Below are positions 1-5,035 of a stretch of DNA of 5,072 bases, one piece after another; position 1 is the stretch's first letter, and each line of letters begins with the position of its first letter. Location of the stretch: contig CAJXKX010000201.1 of assembly GCA_913055965.1 (NCBI GenBank), positions 1 through 5,072 on the forward strand. The letters are read 5' to 3'. This stretch comes from an uncultured Roseovarius sp. Its GTDB lineage: Bacteria > Pseudomonadota > Alphaproteobacteria > Rhodobacterales > Rhodobacteraceae. The notes beneath the pieces were generated by a model. That model was not told where the DNA came from, made no database searches, and saw nothing but the letters and a program-made list of their open reading frames with translations. Position numbers and translations under genes: made by a program.

Positions 1-109
1 CCCCGCCGTCGAGCGTGTCGTCGCCCGCGCCGCCGATCAGGCGGTCGTCGCCCGCGCCGCCCTCCAGCACGTCGTCGCCGTCCCCGCCCTCGAGATAGTC
101 GTCGCCGTC
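1..109 (-). repeat. RTX glycine/aspartate-rich nonapeptide repeats (27-base period), continuing beyond window
   Basis: Residues 652-687 of the chimeric ORF contain four consecutive nine-residue units of the form G-G-x-G-D-D-x-L-x, for example GGDGDDVLE, GGAGDDRLI and GGAGDDTLD. These match the calcium-binding parallel beta-roll repeats of type I-secreted RTX proteins, which fold after export when calcium is bound. The DNA shows the matching 27-base periodicity with recurring gtcgtcgcc. The array is cut by the window edge, so the repeat number, the C-terminal secretion signal and the stop codon are not visible. Repeats like this often end short-read contigs. Confidence 0.9.
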
Positions 110-2062
110 GCTGACGAGCGTGGCGACCTCGGGCGCGCCGGTGCCCTGGGCAGGGCTACCACCCGGGGTGAGGTCGTTGCCGTTGCCCGACGAATCCGCA
201 CCAAGCGCACCGGAATCGGAGAAGTCGAGGCTGAACCCGTTATTGCCGTACTCGCCCGCGTATTCGTCCGCGACCCAATCGCCATAGGCGTTTTCCGTGC
301 CGAAATCGTCGGGGGCGAGCACCTCGCCGTCGACGAAATGCACGTCAGCGATCTCGCCGTCGAAATAGTGGTGCGGATAGGTAGGCGGATCGAAGCCCAT
401 GATGTCGTAGGCGACGTTGTAGCCGATCGAATGGGTGGTCGCGCCGTTGATGTCGCCCACAGCGTCCTGGAGCGGCAGCGTGCCGTTGAAGGTGAGCAGC
501 TGGCCGTTGACATAGCCCTTGAAGCGGTCGGCCTCGGCCTCCTGGGCCGAATCCCAGACCACGACGACATGGTACCAGTCCGTCGTCGAGGCGAACGTCT
601 CGTCCGAATAGATCTCCCGCGTGGTCGCGTCGATGCGCTGGCTGAGCCGCAGCCGGTTGTCGCTGTCGAAGGCGAGGAAGGAGAAGTGGTTCGGATGGCC
701 GTCCGCCGTGCCGGCGCCGAGGAAGATCTGCTGCACGTCGATGGCGTCGCGGCGCATCCATGCGGAGAACGTCCACTTGGTCCGGTCGCCGGCTTCGGTA
801 TTCGTCCAGTCGAGATGATCGTCGGTGCCGTCGAGGTCCAGCGACGCGCCGCTGTCGAACGCGGCGACGTCTTCCTCCGCCCCCACCGTGACCGCCGCGG
901 TGGACGTGAACCCGCGCGCGTCGGTGACGGTGAACTCGAACGAATCCTCGCCGGTGAAGGCGGAATCGGGGTCGACCTCGATCGCGCCCGTGGCGCGGTC
1001 GGTAACGCGCACCTTGTTGCCCGCGGCGGTCGTGACCCAGCCGCTGCCGTCCGGGGTGCCAACAAGGTCGTAGACCAGCCCGTCGACGCCGCCCGTGGCG
1101 GTCAGACGCCAGTCGAAATTGGCGCCCGCCACGTCGCCGATGGCATAAAGCCCCTCGACCCCGGTGCGGCAATGCGGATCGGTCACGACATGGGTCTTCT
1201 CGACCTTGACGCCAAGCTCTTCCAGCCCCAGCCCCTCGACATTTCCGACGATGCCCACGGCCGAGATCACCGTGTCGAACTCGTGTTTCTCGACCTTGCC
1301 GCCCGCCTCGATATGGGCGGTGACCTTGCCCTTGCCGCGATCCAGCTGCTTGACCATGGCCTTCTCCATGATCTTCATCTTCTGCTTGGTGAACGCCTTC
1401 TTGGCGAAGGCCGAAATCTCGGCATCCTCGACCGGCAGGATGCGGTCCATCACCTCGACCACGGTCGTTTCGGCACCGAGCGTGTTGTAGAAACTCGCGA
1501 ATTCGATGCCGATCGCACCCGAGCCGATCACCAGCAGCTTTTTCGGCATGCGCGGCGGAACCAGCGCGTCCTTGTAGGTCCAGACGAGATCGCCGTCGCC
1601 CTCGAGCCCGGGCAGTTCGCGCGCCCGCGCGCCGGTGGCCAGCACGATGTTCTTGGCGCTCAGTTCCTCGGTGCCCTTGTCGGTCCTGACGCTCACGCGG
1701 CCCTTGGCGGGCAGCGTCGCCTCGCCCATCATCACGGTGATCTTGTTCTTCTTCATCAGGTGCGCCACGCCGCTGCTCAGCTGCTTGGCCACCCCGCGCG
1801 AGCGCTTCACCACCGCGTCGAGATCGTAGCCGATGCCATCCGCCTTGAGCCCGAACTCCTTGGCGCGGTGCATCAGGTGGAACACCTCGGACGAGCGCAG
1901 CATCGCCTTGGTCGGGATGCAGCCCCAGTTGAGGCAGATGCCGCCCATGTGCTCGCGCTCGACGATGGCCACCTTGAGGCCCAGCTGCGCGCCGCGGATG
2001 GCGGCGACATAGCCCCCCGGCCCCGCACCGATCACGATCATGTCAAAGCTGTCAGACGCCAT
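1..2062 (-). CDS. Chimeric ORF: dihydrolipoamide dehydrogenase (E3) N-terminal two-thirds fused in frame to LamG/RTX protein; 3' end beyond window
   Basis: One uninterrupted reading frame of 687 codons runs from ATG at 2062 off the window edge. Residues 1-314 are a clear E3 flavoprotein: FAD-binding GAGPGG at 12-17, the redox-active disulfide in GGICLNWGCIPTK (C43, C48), NAD-binding GSGAIG at 180-185, and the second FAD motif GLYAIGDVAG at 304-313. E3 proteins are about 465 residues and continue into a dimerisation domain carrying the catalytic His-Glu pair; here that domain is absent. After A314 the sequence changes to a cadherin/Ig-like segment (315-393), a LamG-like segment (about 402-633) and RTX nonapeptides (652-687), features of type I-secreted calcium-binding proteins. 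The start is supported by GAGGGAGG a few bases upstream. E3 normally works in the cytosol with pyruvate or 2-oxoglutarate dehydrogenase; this product lacks the dimer interface and should not be a working E3. It is either a recombination product or an assembly chimera. Both identities are secure; the biological reality of the fusion is not. Confidence 0.85.
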   Translation of the reverse strand, partial: MASDSFDMIVIGAGPGGYVAAIRGAQLGLKVAIVEREHMGGICLNWGCIPTKAMLRSSEVFHLMHRAKEFGLKADGIGYDLDAVVKRSRGVAKQLSSGVAHLMKKNKITVMMGEATLPAKGRVSVRTDKGTEELSAKNIVLATGARARELPGLEGDGDLVWTYKDALVPPRMPKKLLVIGSGAIGIEFASFYNTLGAETTVVEVMDRILPVEDAEISAFAKKAFTKQKMKIMEKAMVKQLDRGKGKVTAHIEAGGKVEKHEFDTVISAVGIVGNVEGLGLEELGVKVEKTHVVTDPHCRTGVEGLYAIGDVAGANFDWRLTATGGVDGLVYDLVGTPDGSGWVTTAAGNKVRVTDRATGAIEVDPDSAFTGEDSFEFTVTDARGFTSTAAVTVGAEEDVAAFDSGASLDLDGTDDHLDWTNTEAGDRTKWTFSAWMRRDAIDVQQIFLGAGTADGHPNHFSFLAFDSDNRLRLSQRIDATTREIYSDETFASTTDWYHVVVVWDSAQEAEADRFKGYVNGQLLTFNGTLPLQDAVGDINGATTHSIGYNVAYDIMGFDPPTYPHHYFDGEIADVHFVDGEVLAPDDFGTENAYGDWVADEYAGEYGNNGFSLDFSDSGALGADSSGNGNDLTPGGSPAQGTGAPEVATLVSDGDDYLEGGDGDDVLEGGAGDDRLIGGAGDDTLDGG
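164..859 (-). other. LamG/concanavalin-like segment resembling phage tail LamG modules
   Basis: Residues about 402-633 read as a concanavalin-like beta-sandwich: an opening strand with LDLDGTDDHLDW, then KWTFSAWMRRD, a middle strand WYHVVVVWDS, the KGYVNGQ hairpin, HYFDGEIADVHFVDGEVL near the end, and a tail with YGNNGFSLDFSDSGALG followed by DSSGNGND. The combination of FDGxIAxVxFxDG, a C-terminal YGxNGFxLDFxD and DSSGNGND is what I associate with LamG modules in marine phage tail and virion proteins. Here it precedes RTX repeats, so it is probably a ligand-binding (often carbohydrate) module of a secreted protein. The ligand cannot be told from sequence. Confidence 0.7.
884..1120 (-). other. 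Cadherin/Ig-like segment of RTX-type protein
   Basis: Residues 315-393 of the chimeric ORF end with FTGEDSFEFTVTDARGF (369-385), the typical closing strand pattern of bacterial cadherin-like/Ig-like modules found in tandem in large secreted RTX adhesins. The beginning of the module (for example NFDWRLTATGGVDG) follows directly on the E3 part, so its natural N-terminal neighbour is not in the window. Such modules act as spacers in cell-surface or secreted proteins and have no catalytic residues. The module assignment is by pattern only. Confidence 0.6.
1112..1129. other. Chimeric joint 1: lpd to RTX-type gene
   Basis: On the minus strand the protein changes from E3 (up to GDVAGA, residues 309-314) to the cadherin-like segment (from N315) without frame change. 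The exact crossover may lie anywhere within shared bases around GTGGCGGGCGCC (1121-1132), because the DNA of the parental genes is not available here. No repeat, insertion sequence end or target duplication is visible around it. Confidence 0.75.
1121..2062 (-). pseudogene. lpd: lpd portion, truncated dihydrolipoamide dehydrogenase (residues 1-314 of ~465)
   Basis: This is the E3 part of the chimeric ORF. It contains the complete FAD domain, disulfide active site and NAD domain, and stops just after the second FAD motif (GDVAG). In intact E3 the next residues would be of the type PWLAHKASHEG, leading into the interface domain with the conserved HAHPT-like active-site motif; none of this appears here or in another frame nearby. 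E3 oxidises dihydrolipoamide with NAD+ as the shared subunit of 2-oxoacid dehydrogenase complexes. Because the active site is completed by a histidine from the partner subunit, loss of this domain is expected to abolish normal activity. Codon use matches the downstream-strand neighbours DUF924 and MFS. The break is abrupt, with no gradual decay, stop or frameshift in the remaining part, which suggests a recent or artificial joint. Confidence 0.85.
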
Positions 2063-2080
2063 GCGGCCCTCCCTCGCCAG

Positions 2081-2102
2081 AAACTAGTTTGGTGTTAAAC
2101 TA
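2081..2102. promoter_or_regulatory. Inverted repeat TAGTTT-N6-AAACTA upstream of lpd, possible operator
   Basis: An AT-rich island in GC-rich sequence contains AAACTAGTTT (2081-2090, a perfect palindrome) followed six bases later by AAACTA (2097-2102). This gives both a palindrome and a TAGTTT-N6-AAACTA dyad. It lies 19-40 bases upstream of the lpd start and overlaps the proposed -10 region, a location fitting an operator. The binding protein is unknown, and a chance AT-rich palindrome is possible. Confidence 0.3.
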
Positions 2103-2120
2103 TTTCCGGCAAGACCTCAA
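2092..2120 (-). promoter_or_regulatory. Candidate sigma-70-type promoter for lpd
   Basis: On the minus strand TTGAGG (2120-2115) is separated by 17 bases from TAACAC (2097-2092), about 30 bases before the lpd ATG at 2062. The -35 matches TTGACA at four positions and the -10 matches TATAAT at three of six, so the call is weak. It is the best-spaced pair in the gap and would start a short leader with the ribosome-binding site GAGGGAGG. lpd may also be read through from DUF924. Confidence 0.28.
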
Positions 2121-2176
2121 CGCAGGGATGCGGCCCGTGATGGAAAGCCGCCTTGTGCGCAGCGCAACCCTGCGTT
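2119..2176. repeat. Perfect 9-base inverted repeat (40-base loop) between DUF924 and lpd
   Basis: AACGCAGGG (2119-2127) and its exact complement CCCTGCGTT (2168-2176) flank a 40-base loop; a smaller GCGGC/GCCGC pair (2130-2134 and 2147-2151) nests inside. The repeat reaches the DUF924 stop codon, so in the minus-strand transcript it would fold right after that gene. No U-run follows, so it is not a standard intrinsic terminator. It could be a transcript-stabilising 3' structure, a rho-dependent end region or an operator. Confidence 0.45.
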
Positions 2177-2754
2177 CAGGCCGCCTCTTTCACCTCGCGC
2201 ACCAGCGCGCCATAGCCGCCATCGGCCTCGAATGCGCGCTCCGGCGCGGTAAAGGCCCGGCCAAGCGCCGTGTTACGGTAGGGAAAGCGCCCGAAGCGGC
2301 GGATCACCTCGCGGTGGGCGCGGGCATGCAGCAGGTTGTCGGGGCCGTGTTCCGGCATCCGCTCGCAGATCAGCCGCACGCAGCGCTCCTGATCGCAGAG
2401 GTTCTCGGAATGCATCAGCGGCAGGTAGAAGAACTGCCGCGCCGGCTCATCGATGCGCATGTCCCAGCCGCGGTTGATGGCGACCTTGGCCGCCGTCAGC
2501 CCGGCGCGGTCGGTGGCAAAGGCGCGCGCGTCGCCGCGGAACATGTTGCGCGGAAACTGGTCGGTGAGGATGATGTAGGCAAGGGTGCCGTTGGGATAGG
2601 TCAGCCACAGCCCGTACGCCCCCGCACGGGCATTTTCCCATGCGCTTGCGAACCGGTCGCGCACCTGATCGTCCAGCGCGTCGGACGTCTTGTACCAGCC
2701 TTGCGGTCCGACCTCGTCCAGCCAGAACCGCAGCACCTCTTCGGGCGACACCAT
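2176..2754 (-). CDS. DUF924 family protein
   Basis: This complete 192-residue protein matches the DUF924 family (PF06041), whose members are about 180-200 residues, mostly helical and of unknown biochemical role. Family hallmarks are visible: the N-terminal EVLRFWLDEVG (6-16), the strongly conserved TDQFPRNMFRG (64-74) followed by AFATD (78-82), FFYLPLMHSE (108-117) with the HSE triad, and HREVIRRFGRFPYRN (147-161). No signal peptide or membrane segment is seen, so it should be cytosolic. The start is supported by GAGGAG seven bases before ATG (GTG is codon 2). It lies between the MFS gene (93-base gap) and lpd (113-base gap), all on the same strand. I do not know its function and infer none from the neighbours. 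Confidence 0.93.
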   Translation of the reverse strand: MVSPEEVLRFWLDEVGPQGWYKTSDALDDQVRDRFASAWENARAGAYGLWLTYPNGTLAYIILTDQFPRNMFRGDARAFATDRAGLTAAKVAINRGWDMRIDEPARQFFYLPLMHSENLCDQERCVRLICERMPEHGPDNLLHARAHREVIRRFGRFPYRNTALGRAFTAPERAFEADGGYGALVREVKEAA

Positions 2755-2770
2755 TGGGACACTCCTCGAT

Positions 2771-2790
2771 TTCCCGTCATGTTCCTGTCA
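2771..2790. repeat. Tandem 9-base direct repeat at 11-base spacing upstream of DUF924
   Basis: TTCCCGTCA (2771-2779) and TTCCTGTCA (2782-2790) differ at one base and start 11 bases apart, about one helical turn. They sit just upstream of the DUF924 ribosome-binding site. Two half-sites on the same helix face could bind a regulator, but at this length chance is a real alternative. Confidence 0.25.
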
Positions 2791-2847
2791 CGTTAACCTC
2801 CGGCCGCGCCGACAAGACAGTAACATATTGCTTCAAAAAGGACATAT

Positions 2848-4113
2848 TCAGCCCTGTTTCGGGGCCTCCTCGCCCTCCTGCGCGGTCTCGATGGCAACTT
2901 CCTGCGCAAACTCCACCGCCATGGGCGAGGCCGAGGGGGCCACGGCCATGTAGCTGTCGGTGTCTTCGGGCGCGGGGGCGGCGCGCTGCGTCATCCGGTA
3001 GGCGGCATAGGCAGAGGTCGAGAGCGACAGCACGGCGATCACCACGAAGAATCCCTGCGGGCCCATCACCCCCATCAGCCAGCCGGTGATCAGCGGCCCC
3101 GTCACCGCGCCCAGCCCGTTGATGAACACCATGCCGCCGGCGGCGGCGGCCATGTCGTCGTGGTCGAGAAAATCGTTGGTATGCGCGATCAGCAGCGAAT
3201 AGAGCGGGTTTGACATCCCGCCGATGATGAAGGCCGCGACCAGGAGCGGCGTGAACACCGCACCTACCACGATGGCCGCCGTCGCCCCCACCCCCATCAG
3301 CGCGGCGGCGGCGCAGATCAGGACGCGCCGGTCCATCCGGTCCGACAGCCAGCCTATGGGATATTGCAGCACCAGCGTGCCGACGAAGAACATCGACACG
3401 AAGAGCGAAATCTGCGCCACGCTCAGCCCCGCCTCGGCCCCGTAGACCGGCGCCATGCCGAACTGCGCCGCGAACACGCCGCCCAGCAGGAACATGCCCA
3501 CGCAGCCCAGCGGCGAGACCGCCATGATCTGGCGCAGCGACAGCGGCTTGGTGGTACCGAAGGCGGGGGTGGGGCTGACCGACAGCAGGATCGGCGCAAA
3601 GGCCAGCGACACCAGCACCGAGGGAATGACGAAGAGCACGTAGCCCGACGGATCGCCCAGCACCAGCAGGCCCTGCGCGGTCACGATGCCGACCATCTGC
3701 ACGATCATGTAGAGCGACAGCGCCTTGCCGCGGGTCTGGTTGGTGGCCGAGTTGTTGAGCCAGCTTTCCGCCGTGACGTAGACCCCCGAGAAACAGAACC
3801 CGATCACCACGCGCCCCACCGACCACGCCCACGGGTCGGCGAATGTGGGATAGAGGATCAGCACTGCCGAGATCATCGAGCCCAGCGCTGCGAACACCCG
3901 GACATGCCCCACCCGGCGGATCATCTCGGGCGCCATGCGCGAGCCGAACAGAAAGCCCGCGAAATAGGCCGACATCACCACCGACATCTGGGTGGTCGAA
4001 AAGCCTTCGAGCGCCCCGCGCACACCCAGGAGCGTGCCCTGCATGCCGTTGCCCACCTGCAACAGCATCATGCCCAGAAGCAGCGCCCATGCGCCCGAAA
4101 ACACCTGCCACAT
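2848..4113 (-). CDS. MFS transporter, YcaD-like
   Basis: This is a complete 421-residue inner-membrane protein with about 12 hydrophobic segments between residues 5 and 372. MFS features include the loop 2-3 region after GFLFGSRMAPEMIRRVG (53-69), ESWLNN (116-121) and TRGKALSLYM (127-136) in the region typical of YcaD-like members, the second motif-A loop GWLSDRMDRR (254-263), and the late HTNDFL (311-316) and GPLITG (339-344). Residues 373-421 form a hydrophilic, glutamate-rich cytosolic tail (EVAIETAQEGEEAPKQG) that is longer than usual. The start at 4113 is supported by GGAG seven bases upstream; an alternative frame opening at 4129 gives a non-membrane protein and is rejected. It lies 67 bases downstream of the QueA part and upstream of DUF924. 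Substrate and direction of transport are unknown; sugars, drugs or metabolites are all possible. Confidence 0.92.
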   Translation of the reverse strand: MWQVFSGAWALLLGMMLLQVGNGMQGTLLGVRGALEGFSTTQMSVVMSAYFAGFLFGSRMAPEMIRRVGHVRVFAALGSMISAVLILYPTFADPWAWSVGRVVIGFCFSGVYVTAESWLNNSATNQTRGKALSLYMIVQMVGIVTAQGLLVLGDPSGYVLFVIPSVLVSLAFAPILLSVSPTPAFGTTKPLSLRQIMAVSPLGCVGMFLLGGVFAAQFGMAPVYGAEAGLSVAQISLFVSMFFVGTLVLQYPIGWLSDRMDRRVLICAAAALMGVGATAAIVVGAVFTPLLVAAFIIGGMSNPLYSLLIAHTNDFLDHDDMAAAAGGMVFINGLGAVTGPLITGWLMGVMGPQGFFVVIAVLSLSTSAYAAYRMTQRAAPAPEDTDSYMAVAPSASPMAVEFAQEVAIETAQEGEEAPKQG

Positions 4114-4180
4114 ATCCTGTCTCCATCACCCTGGCGCAAGGTCGCAGCGCGGCTTCGCGCGCGTCAAGGCCGTTTGCGAC
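4114..4180. other. Intergenic region between queA part and MFS gene
   Basis: This 67-base gap carries the MFS ribosome-binding site (GGAG) next to the start and a weak GCGCG-N6-CGCGC hairpin (4147-4162) with no U-run. There is no clear promoter or terminator, so the MFS gene could be co-transcribed with the upstream gene. Confidence 0.4.
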
Positions 4181-5035
4181 TCACTCTGTCGCTGCCGTCC
4201 GTCCGGTGCCACCCCGGCGCGGCGGGATCAACAGCGAGGCATCGCCATAGGAAAAGAACCGGTAACGCGCGGCGACTGCATGGGCGTAGATCGCGGCGAT
4301 CCGCTCCTGCCCCATCAGCGCGCCCACCAGCATCATCAGCGTCGATTTCGGCAGGTGAAAATTGGTCATCAGCGCGTCGGTCGCGCGAAAGGCAAAGCCG
4401 GGATAGATGAAGATGTCGGTCTCGCCCTGCCACGCCTCCACCTCGCCCGTCGCGCGCGCCGCCGTCTCGAGCAGACGCAGCGCGGTGGTGCCCACGGGAA
4501 TGATGCGCCCGCCCGTCGCACGGGTGGCGGCGATTTCGACGGCCGCCTCTGCGCTCACCTCGCCCCACTCGGCGTGCATCTTGTGGGTGGTGATGTCATC
4601 GACCTTGACCGGCAGGAAGGTGCCCGCGCCGACATGCAGCGTGACATGGGTGAACATGACGCCCCGCGCCGCCAGGTCGGCCAGCACCACCTCGTCGAAA
4701 TGCAGCGAGGCCGTGGGTGCCGCCACGGCACCCGGACGGCGCGCCCAGACGGTCTGGTAATCCTCGCGGTCGCGGTCGTCGGCGGGGCGGCGCGCGGCGA
4801 TATAGGGCGGCAGCGGCATGGCCCCCGCCGCGTTCAGGGCCGCGTCGAAATCCTCGCCCGCGAGGTTGAAGCGCAGCCGCGCCTGCCCCTCGCCCCGCCC
4901 CTCCAGCACCGCCGAGAGCCCGGCGGCAAAGGCGATCTCCTCGCCGTCGCGCAGGACGTCGAGCAGGGTCTGGTCGGCGTCGCAGAGCGCTTCGACGGGG
5001 GCGCCGTTCAGGGTGAATGCGATATGGTGTTTCAT
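4181..5035 (-). CDS. queA: Chimeric ORF: [2Fe-2S] small-subunit N-terminus fused in frame to C-terminal three-quarters of QueA
   Basis: Residues 1-30 (for example IAFTLNG 5-11, TLLDVLRD 23-30) are the opening strands of the beta-grasp ferredoxin domain of CoxS/xanthine-dehydrogenase-type small subunits, where a GCGxGxCGAC cysteine motif normally follows; those cysteines are missing. From about residue 28 the protein is QueA (S-adenosylmethionine:tRNA ribosyltransferase-isomerase), which transfers and rearranges the ribosyl group of SAM onto preQ1 in tRNA on the queuosine route. QueA motifs present are MPLPPYIA (73-80), GAVAAPTASLHF (102-113), TLHVGAGTFLPV (132-143), MHAE (153-156), TDIFIYPGF (206-214), LMTNFHLPKSTLMMLV (222-237) and YRFFSYGD (258-265). 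Normal QueA is about 350 residues; roughly 95 N-terminal residues are missing. The start is that of the small subunit, overlapping an upstream stop. I would not expect QueA activity. Its reality depends on excluding misassembly. Confidence 0.85.
   Translation of the reverse strand: MKHHIAFTLNGAPVEALCDADQTLLDVLRDGEEIAFAAGLSAVLEGRGEGQARLRFNLAGEDFDAALNAAGAMPLPPYIAARRPADDRDREDYQTVWARRPGAVAAPTASLHFDEVVLADLAARGVMFTHVTLHVGAGTFLPVKVDDITTHKMHAEWGEVSAEAAVEIAATRATGGRIIPVGTTALRLLETAARATGEVEAWQGETDIFIYPGFAFRATDALMTNFHLPKSTLMMLVGALMGQERIAAIYAHAVAARYRFFSYGDASLLIPPRRGGTGRTAATE
4943..4954. other. Chimeric joint 2: coxS-like gene to queA
   Basis: On the minus strand CTGCGCGACGGC encodes LRDG (residues 28-31). 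LRD is the natural continuation of the small-subunit strand LLDVLRD, and LRDGE or LRPGD-like sequence is also natural at the start of the retained QueA region. The crossover therefore probably lies in a short stretch shared by both parents. No insertion sequence or long repeat is visible. Confidence 0.7.
4955..5035 (-). pseudogene. CoxS/XdhC-type [2Fe-2S] small subunit, N-terminal fragment (27-30 residues)
   Basis: The first residues, MKHHIAFTLNG through ALCDADQTLLDVLRD, read as the N-terminus of the iron-sulfur small subunit of aerobic CO dehydrogenase or a related molybdenum hydroxylase. The start is well placed, with ATG overlapping the stop of the preceding gene as TAATG, as in coxM-coxS pairs. 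Intact subunits are about 150-165 residues with eight cysteines binding two [2Fe-2S] clusters; all of these are lost. Which enzyme of the family (CO dehydrogenase, xanthine dehydrogenase or another) cannot be decided from 30 residues. Confidence 0.75.

Noticed and set aside
1..120. Repetitive GC-rich start of the window as a possible CRISPR array or DNA repeat element
   Set aside because: The 27-base periodicity encodes RTX nonapeptides in frame; there are no identical repeats separated by unique spacers.
37..1172. Two other minus-strand frames (37-1065 and 345-1172) in the LamG/RTX region
   Set aside because: They are alternative frames of the same DNA with low-complexity Arg/Ser/Pro or Arg/His/Gly content. 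The frame continuous with lpd gives the LamG and RTX motifs.
1100..1172. A frameshift or stop at the lpd/RTX boundary hiding the lpd C-terminus in another frame
   Set aside because: Reading the other frames downstream of the joint gives no E3 dimerisation-domain sequence; the missing part is absent, not frameshifted.
338..2098. A 586-codon plus-strand open frame opposite the lpd/RTX ORF
   Set aside because: It mirrors the minus-strand gene, is rich in Arg/His/Asp without domain motifs, and arises from GC-rich antisense codon bias. The opposite strand carries clear E3, LamG and RTX motifs.
2777..4129. A 450-codon minus-strand frame overlapping the MFS gene and slightly longer than it
   Set aside because: Its translation is Gly/Arg/Ala-rich with no membrane segments or family motif, while the frame 2848-4113 encodes a well-formed 12-segment MFS protein with its own ribosome-binding site.
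4141..4170. Possible intrinsic terminator after queA (GCGCG-N6-CGCGC)
   Set aside because: The stem is only five base pairs of alternating GC and no U-run follows on either strand.
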